Assembly: GCF_002278075.1 (NCBI RefSeq)
Contig: NZ_CP022989.1
Location: forward strand, 3,286,001-3,350,000
Direction: 5' to 3'
DNA: 64,000 nt
DNA from: Paraburkholderia aromaticivorans
GTDB taxonomy: Bacteria; Pseudomonadota; Gammaproteobacteria; Burkholderiales; Burkholderiaceae
The number at the start of each line of letters is the position of its first letter. The stretch's first letter is position 1. A program made the position numbers and the translations under genes. Of the stretch, positions 26,749-36,400 are shown piece after piece. The notes beneath the pieces are model-generated. The model was given only the letters and a program-made list of their open reading frames with translations, had not been told where the DNA came from and made no database searches.

Positions 26749-27423
26749 TCATCCCGCCGACGTCTTCTTCACGAACGCGCTCACCACGGCCTCCAGCTCT
26801 TTCGTGATCGTCGTCATCACGCCGGCCACCACGGCAAACTCCCGCCCGGTCACCTGCGCGCGGCTCGCCACGATCTGCCCGTTAAACGAGACGATGTGCG
26901 CTTCCTTCGCGATCGCCTTGATCCGCTCGATCAGTTGCTGTTGTTCTTTCTTCTGCAGGCGCGCGATACGCCGGCTTTCCTGCTCGTAGACGGCCGTGAC
27001 GCCATGCAGATGCGCGAGCAACGGATCGACGCAAACGACCAGCGCCTTGAGCGCCTCGTCCGCGCGCGGCGACGCGCGTCCGATCGCCTCTAACGCAGCC
27101 GAAGCCAGCGCGATAAAGTCGGCGATCTTCGCGGCCACTTTCTCACTGCCATGAAATGCTTCGCGCAGCGCCGTTGAAAATAGTCCGGGCAAGCCGTCGC
27201 GACCTTGCGTCAGCGCCGTATGGCTGTCGGCAAACGCGTTCAAGGTGTCGCGCGCGACCGCCAGCGCGCCGTCGAATTGCTGGAATGCGAGCATCGCTTT
27301 CAACACGATGCGCTGCGAGAGCATCCGTTGACGCCCCGCGATATTGATCAACGAGCTCATCACCTCGCTGGAGACTTCCGTGTCGGACGTGTGTGCGTGA
27401 ACCCGTTCTGTCGTGATGCTCAT
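26749..27423 (-). CDS. PilJ/NarX-type sensor domain protein with an MCP-like tip
   Basis: A 224-residue protein with no transmembrane helix. Residues 20-135 resemble the type IV pili chemotaxis-transducer N-terminal (PilJ/NarX nitrate-sensing) domain, starting at NIAGRQRMLSQRI. Residues 150-215 look like a methyl-accepting protein signalling tip: IVSFNGQIVASRAQ and GREFAVVAGVM parallel the NAxIEAARAGE and GRGFAVVA of chemoreceptors. It lies downstream of the nitrate transporter on the same strand, so a cytosolic nitrate or nitrite sensor is a reasonable inference. There is no histidine-kinase or ANTAR domain, so the output partner is unknown. Confidence 0.7.
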   Translation of the reverse strand: MSITTERVHAHTSDTEVSSEVMSSLINIAGRQRMLSQRIVLKAMLAFQQFDGALAVARDTLNAFADSHTALTQGRDGLPGLFSTALREAFHGSEKVAAKIADFIALASAALEAIGRASPRADEALKALVVCVDPLLAHLHGVTAVYEQESRRIARLQKKEQQQLIERIKAIAKEAHIVSFNGQIVASRAQVTGREFAVVAGVMTTITKELEAVVSAFVKKTSAG

Positions 27424-27511
27424 GTCGACTTCTAATGATTATGGCCGGCCCCGTCGCGCGGCCCGGCCACCGCGTCGATGATGCGAAGGCCGGGTCGAAA
27501 GCGTGACTGCG

Positions 27512-28879
27512 TTACTCCGTTGCGTGCGCGTGCATCACACCGGAGTGCATCGACCACGCCATCCACGGACGGCGCAGCGCGACGATCGCGACGAACGCAC
27601 AAGCCGCCAGCGCGCCGAACGTCGCAAAGCCCATCTGATAACTGCCCGTGCTTTCCTTGGCGATCCCCATCACGACCGGCAGGTAGAATCCGCCTATGCC
27701 GCCCGCCGCGCCGACAATGCCCGACATCAGACCCGTGCGGCCGGCCCAGCGATGCGGCACCAGTTGGAAGGTCGCGCCGTTGCCGAGACCGAAGGCCACG
27801 TACAGGCACAGCAACAGCGTAATGCCACCCGCCATGGAAGGCATGGCCGCGGCGAACACGAAGTCGCACAGCGAGATGATCGCGAGCAGGAAGGTCAGCG
27901 CGCGCACGCCGGACACCTTGTCGGCGATCAGGCCGCCGAGCGGGCGCACCATCGCGCCGGTGGCGGCGAGCAGCGCCATGAAGAGACCCGCGTCGATCTT
28001 CGAAAGCTGATAAAGGTTGGTCAGAAGCAGCGAAACATACGAGGACATGCCGACGAAACCGCCGAACGTAATGCTGTACACCAGCATGATCGCCCACGTG
28101 TCACGCTCTGCCAGCACCGCGCGATAGCGCTTGGGCAGCACCGCGATGGCCAGCAATGCGCCGATCACCGGCAACAGCAGCACACCGGTCTTGCCCGAGC
28201 CGAACATGCCGGCTTCGACCAGCAGCACCAGCACGATCAGTCCGGCCAGCGTCACCGCGAAACTGCCGAATGCGCGCAGCGCGCTGCCCGATTTCACGCC
28301 GGAATCATTGGCCCAGAAATAGAGCGTGATCGCCGCGATGGCGAGCAACGGCAGTGCGCCGCCGGCCGCCATCTGCCAGCCGTAGTGCGTGGCCAGTTGC
28401 GGGAACAGGAAACCGTCGAGCACCGCACCGATATTGCCGGCGGCGGCGAGGCCCAACACGAGGCCCTGCACCTTCGGCGGATAGTTGCTGCCGGCCATCG
28501 GCAGCGCCACGGCGAAGCTCGCGCCGCCGACGCCGAGAAACACGCCGAGCACAAGCAGCATCGTGTACGACGGCACCGACGGCATCAACGGCAGCACGAT
28601 GGTCGGCACCGCCGACAACAGCACGCCCATCAGCGCAATGCGCTTGCCGTGCGCGGACTGATACAGGTTACCGAGCGTGACCCGCAGAATCGCGGCCGAC
28701 AGCACCGGCACCGCGACCAGCAGACCTTGTTGCGCGGGCGTCATCGCGATGCTCTTGCTGATGAACGGCGCGAGCGGCCCATACAGGACCCAGACGGTAA
28801 AGCCAGTGTCGAAATAGAGGAAACACGCCACCAGCGCGCGCCAGTCCCCACTCTTTAGGGAGCTCATCACATTTTTCAT
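27512..28879 (-). CDS. narK: Nitrate/nitrite MFS transporter, NarK/NasA type
   Basis: A 455-residue inner-membrane transporter with about 12 helices. NarK-type nitrate-signature-like Gly-rich stretches are visible (GVGGASFAVALPMAG in helix 5 and GIVGAAGGIGGFYLP in helix 11), with the substrate Arg in AAILRVTLG. It should import nitrate for assimilation or exchange nitrate and nitrite. GAGGAT lies eight bases before the start. It follows the nitrate reductase gene by 200 bases on the same strand. Confidence 0.88.
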   Translation of the reverse strand: MKNVMSSLKSGDWRALVACFLYFDTGFTVWVLYGPLAPFISKSIAMTPAQQGLLVAVPVLSAAILRVTLGNLYQSAHGKRIALMGVLLSAVPTIVLPLMPSVPSYTMLLVLGVFLGVGGASFAVALPMAGSNYPPKVQGLVLGLAAAGNIGAVLDGFLFPQLATHYGWQMAAGGALPLLAIAAITLYFWANDSGVKSGSALRAFGSFAVTLAGLIVLVLLVEAGMFGSGKTGVLLLPVIGALLAIAVLPKRYRAVLAERDTWAIMLVYSITFGGFVGMSSYVSLLLTNLYQLSKIDAGLFMALLAATGAMVRPLGGLIADKVSGVRALTFLLAIISLCDFVFAAAMPSMAGGITLLLCLYVAFGLGNGATFQLVPHRWAGRTGLMSGIVGAAGGIGGFYLPVVMGIAKESTGSYQMGFATFGALAACAFVAIVALRRPWMAWSMHSGVMHAHATE

Positions 28880-29041
28880 CAGATATCCTCACAAAACTGA
28901 TTTTTCGACTATCCGGCGGATTGCGCCACGCGCCACGCACCGGAATGATCACGATGTTGATAACCGGGATGAACATGCAACCTCCATGCCATGCGGCTCC
29001 GTCTTTTGAAGCTTCACTGCGTACTCTTTGAAACCTTGAAA

Positions 29042-29059
29042 CGGCGAGCGCATTCGCCG
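29042..29059 (-). terminator. Hairpin after the nitrate reductase gene
   Basis: CGGCGA (29042-29047) pairs with TCGCCG (29054-29059) over six bases; on the minus strand GTTTC follows. It lies about 20 bases past the reductase stop. Weak, so it may only partly separate the transporter gene. Confidence 0.3.
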
Positions 29060-29079
29060 CTCTGAAAACCGTGCCGCCA

Positions 29080-32000
29080 TCAATAAACGTCGCGTGCGTA
29101 GCGTTTTTCCTGCGCGAGACGGCTCACATATTCGAGCGCCTTTTCGTCGCTCATGCCGCCATGCCGCGCCACCACTTCCTTGAGCGCCGCATCGACATCC
29201 TTCGCCATCCGGTTGGCGTCGCCGCATACGTAGAAATGCGCACCTTCTTCGAGCCATGCCCACAATTGCGCACCCTGTTCGCGCATGCGGTCCTGCACGT
29301 AGACCTTTTCCGCCTGATCGCGTGAGAAGGCGACATCGAGCCGGGTCAGCACGCCGCTGTCGCGCATCGATTCGAGTTCGTCGCGATAGTAGAAATCGGA
29401 GGCGGCGTGCTGCTCGCCGAAGAACAACCAGTTTCGCCCCCTGTCGCCGCGTGCACGCCGCTCGTGCAGAAAGCCGCGAAACGGTGCAACGCCGGTGCCG
29501 GGACCGACCATGATCATCGGCGTGTCTGAACTGTGAGGAGGACGAAAGTGTGCGGACTTCTGCACGAACACGGGCACATTGACGTCGCCTGCGCGGTCGG
29601 CGAGAAAAGTCGATGAGACGCCCTTGCGATGACGGCGGCCATTGCTGTAGCGCACCGCGGCAACGGTCAGATGAACCTCGCCGGCATGCGCTTTCGGGCT
29701 CGACGCGATCGAATACAAACGCGGTTGTAAACGCTTGAGCATGCCGGTCAGTTCGCTTGCCGTGAGGCGCACTGGAAACTCGTGCAGCACGTCCGCGATC
29801 TGCTGGCCCCACAACCACTGTTTGAGGTCGGCCTTGCGTTCCGGCGCCAGCAGATCGCGCAGCGCGCCGTTGTTGCTGCGTGTGGCGACGAACGCGAGCA
29901 GATCCGGATTCGGTCGCGCGATTTCGTAATGCTTGCCGAGCGCATCGACCAGACGCATCTCGCCCGCGCCCGCCACGTTCACCGCCGCGTCGGCGCTCAA
30001 ACCGCTCAGGTCGATCAATTCGTCGACCAGTTCGGGACAGTTGCTCGGCCACACGCCGAGCGCGTCGCCTGCTTCGTATTCGAGACCCGAGTCGCCCGTG
30101 TGCAGCGAGAAGTAGCGCGTGTCTTTCGCCGCGCCCTGCTTGTTCAGACGCAGATTGCTGACGAGCCGCGATGCGGCCGGCCGCGTCTTGCTCGGCACGG
30201 TGCCCGGCACCACCGCGTTGACCATGCCGCCCGGCGGTACGGCGTACAGAGCGGCATCCTCTTCCTTGATGCGCACGATGATGCGCTCGAGCCACGCATC
30301 CGCGCTTTCCTGATACTCGCTATCGCAATCGACGCGCTCCATTAACCGCAGCGCGCCTTGTTCGGCCAGCCGCTCATCGAGCCGGCGGCCGTGGCCGCAA
30401 AACTGATCGTAGTTGCGATCGCCGAGCGCGAGCACCGCGAAGCGCACGCCATCGAGCCGAGCCGCGCCCTCGCCGTTCAATTGCGTCCAGAAGCTTTGGG
30501 CGTTGTCGGGCGGATCGCCGTCGCCGAACGTGCTGGTCATCAATAAAACGTATTGCGCTTTGGCAAGGGTCGCGGCCGGGTAGTCCGCCATGCACGACGT
30601 GCGGATTTCGAAGCCCGACTCCATCAAACGCGTGGCATAGGCTTCGGTGAGCGACTCGGTGTTACCGGTTTGCGAGGCCCACAGCAAGGTGACCTTGGGC
30701 CGCGCGCGCACGATCCGCACGCCGGACGCGTGCGATGCCTCCGCATGCGGCGCCGCCGTCGAAGGCGCGGGAAGCGCCGCGCTGCGGCTGTAGAGACCGG
30801 CTAGCAAGCCGTCCACGTAAAGGCGGCTGGTCGTATCGAACGGCGCGTTGCCTGGCAGAACCGGCGCGCTGTCGATTCCTCGCGCTGCTTCCGCCGATCG
30901 CAGGCCGCTGACGAAGCCGGAGAGGTAGGCGCGCTGCTGTTCGGTGAACGAGGGCGCGGGTGTCGCCGGCAACTGCAACAGGCTGGTGAGTGCATTGATA
31001 CGGGGCATATCCAGATCCTCGGCGCTGGCCGATACGGTGTTCCGCGGCACCACGTTCGCGGCGACTGCAACGGAGGCATCGTCATCGTTCAGAAACGGTT
31101 CCACGCGCTCGGCCGTCACCGGACTTAGCGCAACTGCGCAGAACTTCAGTTCGGGCTGCTGGGACACCGGGTCGACGGCATCGCTCGTGACGGCGTTGAT
31201 GCAAAGGTCGTCGCCGAACACATCGTTCCAATGCATCGGCGCGAAGCAGTTGCCCGCGCTCACACGTTCGGTCACGACGGCCGGCAACACCGCGCGGCCA
31301 CGGCGCGAACGGATCTCCACCGGATCTTTTTCCTTGATGCCGAGCGTGGCGGCATCTTCGGGATGAATCTCGACGAACGGACCCGGGTTCAGTTTGTTGA
31401 GCATCGCGACCTTGCCGGTCTTCGTCATGGTGTGCCATTGATGCTGCAAGCGGCCCGTATTCAGCACGATCGGAAATTCCCGGTCCGGCGTTTCGGCCGG
31501 CGCCGCGTACGCGCGCGCAAAGAACTTCGCCTTGCCGCTCGCGCTCGGAAAGACGAGCCGCGCACGGCTGCCGTCCGGCTGTTCCTTGAGTGCCTGGCTC
31601 ACGCCGTCGTTGAGGTAGCGAACCGGATTGCGCTCGGCGCAATCGTCCGATGCAAGCGGCCATTGCAAAGTCGTTTCCTTCAAACGGCGATGGCTCGCGC
31701 CGCGCAGGTCGTAGCCGGTTTGCGGATTCGACGCGCGGGTGATCTCCGCGAACACTTCCTCGGCGCTCGTATAGCTGAAGGCCTCGGCGAAGCCCATCTC
31801 GCAGGCGATGCGCGCGATGATCTGCCAGTCCGGCAGAGCGGCGCCCGGCGGCTCGATGCCCTTTTGCATCAGCGTGAGATTGCGCTCGGAGTTGATCATC
31901 ACCCCTTCGGCTTCGGCCCACAGCGCGCCGGGCAGTAGCACGTCGGCGTAACGGTTGGTCTCGGTATCGAGGAAGGCATCCTGTGCGATCACGAGTTGCG

Positions 32001-33264
32001 CCGCGCGCAATCCATCGATCGCGTTCTGACGATTCGCCACGCTCGCGACCGGGTTTGTACAGATGATCCAGCACGCCTTGATCTCGCCCGCCGCCATGCG
32101 CGTGAACATATCGATCGTGCCGCTGCCGACCGCGGGCTTGAGCGTGCCCTTCGGAATGCGCCACAGGTCTTCGATAAACGCGCGGTCTTCTTCGACGAGC
32201 ACCGAGCGCTGGCCCGGCAAGCCCGGACCCATGTAACCCATTTCCCGGCCGCCCATCGCATTGGGCTGGCCGGTCAGCGAAAACGGGCCGCTGCCGCGGC
32301 GGCAAATCTTGCCCGTCGCCAGATGCAGGTTGCAGATCGCGTTGGTGTGCCATGTGCCGTGCGTGCTCTGATTCAGGCCCATGGTCCAGCAGCTGACCCA
32401 CTCCTTCGCGGTGCCGATCATCTGCGCGGCGGCACGGATATTCTCGACGGCGAGGCCGGTGATTTGCGCCACCTTCTCCGGCGTGTAGTCGGCGAGAAAG
32501 GCAGGCATCGCGTCCCAGCCCTCAGTGGCGTCCGCGATGAAAGCGGCATCCGTGTGGCCGTTTTCGTGCAGCAGATGCAGCAGGCCGTTGAGCAACGCGA
32601 GATCGGTGCCCGGCTTGATCTGCATGAACAGATCGGCCTTCTCCCCCGTCGTATTGCGGCGCGGATCGACGACGATCAGTTTGGCGCCCGCCTTCACGCG
32701 ATCCATCATGCGCAGGAACAGAATCGGGTGACAGTCGGCCATATTCGCGCCGATCACGAAGAACAGGTCGGCATGATCGATGTCTTCGTACGATCCCGGC
32801 GGGCCGTCCGCGCCGAGCGAGAGCTTGTAGCCGCTGCCCGCGCTCGCCATGCACAGCCGCGAATTCGATTCGATGTTGTTGGTGCCGACGAAGCCTTTGG
32901 CGAGCTTGTTGACGAGGTACTGCGCCTCGATCGACATCTGACCGGAAACGTAAAACGACAGCGCGTCCGGCCCATGTTCATCGAGCAGGCCGCGCAAACG
33001 CGCCGCCGTAGTGCTGATCGCTTGAGCCATGGGCAACGGCGCCGGATCCTGGCCGCGCGCATGGCGCACGAACGCGCCTTCCAGCCGTCCTGACTTGCGC
33101 AACGCGACGTGCGCCGACTGGCCCTTCGTGCACAGCCGCCCAAAGTTGGCCGGATGCTCCTTGTCGCCGGAAATTTTCACGACCTGGCCGTCCTCGACGT
33201 GCAGCACCATGCCGCAGCCAACGCCGCAGTAAGGACACACGGTTTTTACGCTAGTGGAAGACAT
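29080..33264 (-). CDS. nasA: Assimilatory nitrate reductase fused to a CysJ-like flavoprotein
   Basis: A 1394-residue cytosolic enzyme reducing nitrate to nitrite. A 4Fe-4S site (CPYCGVGC plus CTKG near residue 46) opens a molybdopterin oxidoreductase domain (about 60-480) and a dinucleotide-binding domain (about 590-710). A flavodoxin-like FMN domain follows (from 855, SQTGNTES, STFGDGDPP), then FAD-binding (RLYSIASSP) and NADPH-binding (GPGTGVAPFRGF, FYVCGDANRMAKDV) domains as in sulfite reductase flavoprotein. The fusion supplies NAD(P)H electrons without a separate reductase subunit; I know this architecture from Burkholderia annotations. It follows nirD by 42 bases and needs Mo-bis-MGD. 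The ribosome site is weak. Confidence 0.92.
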   Translation of the reverse strand: MSSTSVKTVCPYCGVGCGMVLHVEDGQVVKISGDKEHPANFGRLCTKGQSAHVALRKSGRLEGAFVRHARGQDPAPLPMAQAISTTAARLRGLLDEHGPDALSFYVSGQMSIEAQYLVNKLAKGFVGTNNIESNSRLCMASAGSGYKLSLGADGPPGSYEDIDHADLFFVIGANMADCHPILFLRMMDRVKAGAKLIVVDPRRNTTGEKADLFMQIKPGTDLALLNGLLHLLHENGHTDAAFIADATEGWDAMPAFLADYTPEKVAQITGLAVENIRAAAQMIGTAKEWVSCWTMGLNQSTHGTWHTNAICNLHLATGKICRRGSGPFSLTGQPNAMGGREMGYMGPGLPGQRSVLVEEDRAFIEDLWRIPKGTLKPAVGSGTIDMFTRMAAGEIKACWIICTNPVASVANRQNAIDGLRAAQLVIAQDAFLDTETNRYADVLLPGALWAEAEGVMINSERNLTLMQKGIEPPGAALPDWQIIARIACEMGFAEAFSYTSAEEVFAEITRASNPQTGYDLRGASHRRLKETTLQWPLASDDCAERNPVRYLNDGVSQALKEQPDGSRARLVFPSASGKAKFFARAYAAPAETPDREFPIVLNTGRLQHQWHTMTKTGKVAMLNKLNPGPFVEIHPEDAATLGIKEKDPVEIRSRRGRAVLPAVVTERVSAGNCFAPMHWNDVFGDDLCINAVTSDAVDPVSQQPELKFCAVALSPVTAERVEPFLNDDDASVAVAANVVPRNTVSASAEDLDMPRINALTSLLQLPATPAPSFTEQQRAYLSGFVSGLRSAEAARGIDSAPVLPGNAPFDTTSRLYVDGLLAGLYSRSAALPAPSTAAPHAEASHASGVRIVRARPKVTLLWASQTGNTESLTEAYATRLMESGFEIRTSCMADYPAATLAKAQYVLLMTSTFGDGDPPDNAQSFWTQLNGEGAARLDGVRFAVLALGDRNYDQFCGHGRRLDERLAEQGALRLMERVDCDSEYQESADAWLERIIVRIKEEDAALYAVPPGGMVNAVVPGTVPSKTRPAASRLVSNLRLNKQGAAKDTRYFSLHTGDSGLEYEAGDALGVWPSNCPELVDELIDLSGLSADAAVNVAGAGEMRLVDALGKHYEIARPNPDLLAFVATRSNNGALRDLLAPERKADLKQWLWGQQIADVLHEFPVRLTASELTGMLKRLQPRLYSIASSPKAHAGEVHLTVAAVRYSNGRRHRKGVSSTFLADRAGDVNVPVFVQKSAHFRPPHSSDTPMIMVGPGTGVAPFRGFLHERRARGDRGRNWLFFGEQHAASDFYYRDELESMRDSGVLTRLDVAFSRDQAEKVYVQDRMREQGAQLWAWLEEGAHFYVCGDANRMAKDVDAALKEVVARHGGMSDEKALEYVSRLAQEKRYARDVY

Positions 33265-33306
33265 GGCGGCCAGGGTCGTTCGAAAAGGTTTTAGACAATC
33301 GGCAAT

Positions 33307-33660
33307 TCAAACGGCGACCCACACCTGGCCGTTTTCCACGCGCGCGGCGAACGCGCCGACGGAATGCGCCGGTGTTTCGAGGCACTCGCCGGTACGCAGG
33401 TCGAAATGGTGCTTGTAGATCGGCGAGGCGACCACGATGCGTTCGCCGAGGCTGCCGATCAGCCCACGCGAAAGCACCGCTGCCTGCGAGCCCGGATCGA
33501 AGTTTTCGATCGCGTACACGACGGCGTCCGCATCACCGTTGTTCACGTGAAAAACCGCGACCTGCTCGCCGTTCACGAGCGCGCAAACGCCCGTGTTGGG
33601 CACGATGTCGTCGAGCGGGCAAACCGGTGTCCAGGCGCGTGGCAGGCGATCGTTGTTCAT
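33307..33660 (-). CDS. nirD: Assimilatory nitrite reductase small subunit NirD
   Basis: A 117-residue protein of the NirD family, a Rieske-like fold. The CxH pairs that hold a cluster in true Rieske proteins are not present (YKHHFDLRTGECLETP), as is usual for NirD. It partners NirB in six-electron reduction of nitrite to ammonium in the cytosol. It is 31 bases downstream of nirB and co-transcribed. Confidence 0.92.
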   Translation of the reverse strand: MNNDRLPRAWTPVCPLDDIVPNTGVCALVNGEQVAVFHVNNGDADAVVYAIENFDPGSQAAVLSRGLIGSLGERIVVASPIYKHHFDLRTGECLETPAHSVGAFAARVENGQVWVAV

Positions 33661-33691
33661 GACGGTAGTCCTCGGTGAATAGGCAAATCAA

Positions 33692-36232
33692 TCAGACGGT
33701 TTCGACGACAACGGGAATTTCGGCCAGCTTCGAGCGCCGCTCGGCGGGCGTGGCCGGCCGGATCTGGCCGCGTTCCTCGACGAACGCGATGTTGCTGTCG
33801 GACTCGCCGCTGTTGACGAAATGACGGAAGCGCTTGCGCGTTTCGGAATCGGTGACGGCCTTTTTCCATTCGCACTCGTAGGTGTCGACCACGTGCTGCA
33901 TCTCCGACTCGAGTTCGCCGGCTACGCCGAGACGATCGTTGACGACCACGTCGATCAGATAGTCGAGGCCGCCTTCGAGGTTGTCGCGCCACACGCTGGT
34001 GCGTTGCAGACGGTCGGCGGTGCGCACGTAGAACATCAGGAACCGGTCGATATAGCGCACCAGCGTCTCCTTATCGAGGTCCGATGCGAGCAGTTCGGCG
34101 TGGCGCGGTTTCATGCCGCCATTGCCGCACACGTAGAGATTCCAGCCCTTCTCGGTCGCAATGATGCCGACGTCCTTGCCCTGCGCTTCCGCGCACTCGC
34201 GGGTGCAGCCCGACACGCCGAACTTGATCTTGTGCGGCGTGCGCAGTCCCTTGTAGCGGTTCTCGATCTCGACCGCGAGGCCCACCGAATCGCCGACGCC
34301 ATAACGGCACCACGTCGAGCCGACGCACGACTTCACGGTGCGCAGCGACTTGCCGTAGGCATGGCCGGATTCAAAGCCGGCGGCGATCAGTTCTTCCCAG
34401 ATCAGCGGCAATTGCTCGACGCGCGCGCCGAACAGATCGACGCGCTGACCGCCGGTGATCTTCGTATAGAGGCCGTATTTCTTCGCGACCTGGCCGACTG
34501 CGATCAAGCCGTCGGGCGTCACTTCGCCGCCCGCCATGCGCGGCACGACCGAATACGTGCCGTCGCGCTGAATGTTGGCGAGGTAGTAATCGTTGGTGTC
34601 CTGCAGCGACGCGTGCTCCTTCTTCAGCACGAACTCGTTCCAGCACGAGGCGAGGATGCTCGCCACCAGGGGCTTGCAGATATCGCAGCCGAGACCGTGA
34701 CCATGCTTTGCGAGCAGTTCGCCGAAGCTGCGCACGCCTTCCACCCGCACGATGTGATACAGCTCCTGGCGCGAATACGAAAAGTGTTCGCAAACGTGAT
34801 TGTTGACCGCGAGCCCTTGCTTCTTCATCTCGGCTTTCATCACCTGCGTGACGAGCGGCACGCAACCGCCGCACGAGGTGCCGGCGCTGGTCGCGCATTT
34901 GAGCGCGCCGATATCGGTCGCCCCCGCGCACACCGCGGCGCATAGCTCGCCCTTCGAAACGTTGTTGCACGAGCAGATCTGCGCGCCGGCGGGCAGCGCC
35001 TCGACGCCGAGCGCGGGCTTCGCGCTGCCGTCCGCCTGCGGCAGGATCAGGAACTCAGGCGACGCCGGCAGCTCGATGCGGTTGAGCATCATCTGCAGCA
35101 GCGTGCCGTATTCGCCGGCGTCGCCGACCATTACGCCGCCCAGCAAGTATTTGCCGCACTCGGATACCACCAGTTTCTTGTAAACCTGCTTGCGTTCGTC
35201 GCTGAACTGATAGGCGCGGCTGCCAGGCGTATTGCCGTGCGCGTCGCCGATGCTCGCCACGTCCACGCCCATCAGCTTGAGCTTGGTGCTCATGTCGGCG
35301 CCGGCGAATTCGGCCGAGCCGCCGTGCAACTGTTTCGCCACCGCACGGGCCATTTCATAACCGGGCGCCACGAGGCCGAACAGCTGGCCGTTCCACAGCG
35401 CGCATTCGCCGATCGCATAAATGTGCGGATCGCTGGTGCGGCAGGCATTGTCGATCACGATGCCGCCGCGCGGGCCGAGCGTCAGACCGCTTGCGCGCGC
35501 CAGATCGTCGCGCGGACGGATACCCGCCGAGAACACGATCATGTCGGTGTCGAGGTGGCTGCCGTCCGCGAATTGCATGCGGTGCGTGCCCGCTTCGCCA
35601 TCCACGATCGCCGTGGTGTTCTTCTGCGTATGCACCGTCACGCCCAGTTCCTCGATCTTGGTGCGCAGCACGCGGCCGCCGCCGTCGTCCACCTGCACGG
35701 CCATCAAACGCGGCGCGAATTCGACCACATGCGTTTGCAGGCCCATGTCGCGCAGCGCCTTCGCGCATTCGAGACCGAGCAGTCCGCCGCCGACCACCGT
35801 GCCCGTCTTCGAGCGCGCGCCGCATTCCCGCATTGCCTCGAGGTCGTCGATGGTTCGGTACACGAAGCAATCGGCGCGTTCGCGGCCTTGCACGGGCGGC
35901 ACGAACGGATAGGAGCCGGTGGCGAAAACCAGCTTGTCATACGGCAGCGTTTCGCCCGTCGATACCGTCACGGTGCGTGCATCGCGATCGATCGACACCG
36001 CCTTCGCATTCAGCCTCAGCAGCACGTTCTGGCGTTCGAAGAACCCCGGCTCGACCAGCGACAGATCGTCCGCCGACTTGCCCGCGAAAAACTCCGACAG
36101 ATGCACGCGATCGTAGGCCGGCCGCGATTCCTCGCTCAGCACCGTGATGTCCAGACCGTGCGCGGCGTCTTGTGCGAGGCACTCGACCAGTTTGTGGCCG
36201 ACCATCCCGTGACCGATAACGATGATTTTCAT
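33692..36232 (-). CDS. nirB: Assimilatory nitrite reductase large subunit NirB
   Basis: An 846-residue NAD(P)H-dependent nitrite reductase. An FAD/NAD pyridine-nucleotide oxidoreductase domain fills 1-300 (start MKIIVIGHGMVG). A BFD-type 2Fe-2S domain follows near 425-475 (CSCNN, CGGC). Sulfite/nitrite-reductase repeats and the siroheme/4Fe-4S ligands come after (STWCRYGVGDS and SGCTRECAEAQGKD). The start at 36232 is chosen because GAGGAAA precedes it; the open frame continues 600 bases upstream through the leader but is non-coding there. A strong intrinsic terminator in that leader suggests attenuation control. Its siroheme comes from the divergent cobA product. Confidence 0.93.
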   Translation of the reverse strand: MKIIVIGHGMVGHKLVECLAQDAAHGLDITVLSEESRPAYDRVHLSEFFAGKSADDLSLVEPGFFERQNVLLRLNAKAVSIDRDARTVTVSTGETLPYDKLVFATGSYPFVPPVQGRERADCFVYRTIDDLEAMRECGARSKTGTVVGGGLLGLECAKALRDMGLQTHVVEFAPRLMAVQVDDGGGRVLRTKIEELGVTVHTQKNTTAIVDGEAGTHRMQFADGSHLDTDMIVFSAGIRPRDDLARASGLTLGPRGGIVIDNACRTSDPHIYAIGECALWNGQLFGLVAPGYEMARAVAKQLHGGSAEFAGADMSTKLKLMGVDVASIGDAHGNTPGSRAYQFSDERKQVYKKLVVSECGKYLLGGVMVGDAGEYGTLLQMMLNRIELPASPEFLILPQADGSAKPALGVEALPAGAQICSCNNVSKGELCAAVCAGATDIGALKCATSAGTSCGGCVPLVTQVMKAEMKKQGLAVNNHVCEHFSYSRQELYHIVRVEGVRSFGELLAKHGHGLGCDICKPLVASILASCWNEFVLKKEHASLQDTNDYYLANIQRDGTYSVVPRMAGGEVTPDGLIAVGQVAKKYGLYTKITGGQRVDLFGARVEQLPLIWEELIAAGFESGHAYGKSLRTVKSCVGSTWCRYGVGDSVGLAVEIENRYKGLRTPHKIKFGVSGCTRECAEAQGKDVGIIATEKGWNLYVCGNGGMKPRHAELLASDLDKETLVRYIDRFLMFYVRTADRLQRTSVWRDNLEGGLDYLIDVVVNDRLGVAGELESEMQHVVDTYECEWKKAVTDSETRKRFRHFVNSGESDSNIAFVEERGQIRPATPAERRSKLAEIPVVVETV

Positions 36233-36300
36233 GACCGCGGTTTCCTCAATGTGCTGGGTTGCGAGCGCCGTCGTGCGGCATGGGGCGAAAGCGATTCCGG

Positions 36301-36355
36301 AAATAAAAACGGCGTCCCGCGAACCCAGTCGATGACTGAATTCGGGGGACGCCGT
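36301..36355 (-). terminator. Leader attenuator upstream of nirB
   Basis: On the minus strand ACGGCGTCCC pairs perfectly with GGGACGCCGT and is followed by TTTTTATTT. Inside, CGAA/TTCG and CAGTC/GACTG extend the stem to a three-base ATC tip. It sits about 70 bases before the nirB ATG, so it would stop transcripts unless antitermination occurs. ANTAR proteins (NasR, NasT) act this way on nitrate operons, but no ANTAR gene lies in the window. Confidence 0.75.
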
Positions 36356-36369
36356 TGTCCTGACCTGTC

Positions 36370-36400
36370 CTGCGGCGAGTACTTTGTGTTGCACCCGCAG
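36370..36400 (-). promoter_or_regulatory. First leader hairpin upstream of the nirB attenuator
   Basis: CTGCGG and CCGCAG (36370-36375 and 36395-36400) flank a weaker inner GTGC/GTAC pairing with an A-rich loop (AACACAAA in the transcript). It lies 15 bases before the terminator stem. A hairpin in this place is a feature of ANTAR-controlled leaders; the assignment is inference. Confidence 0.4.
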
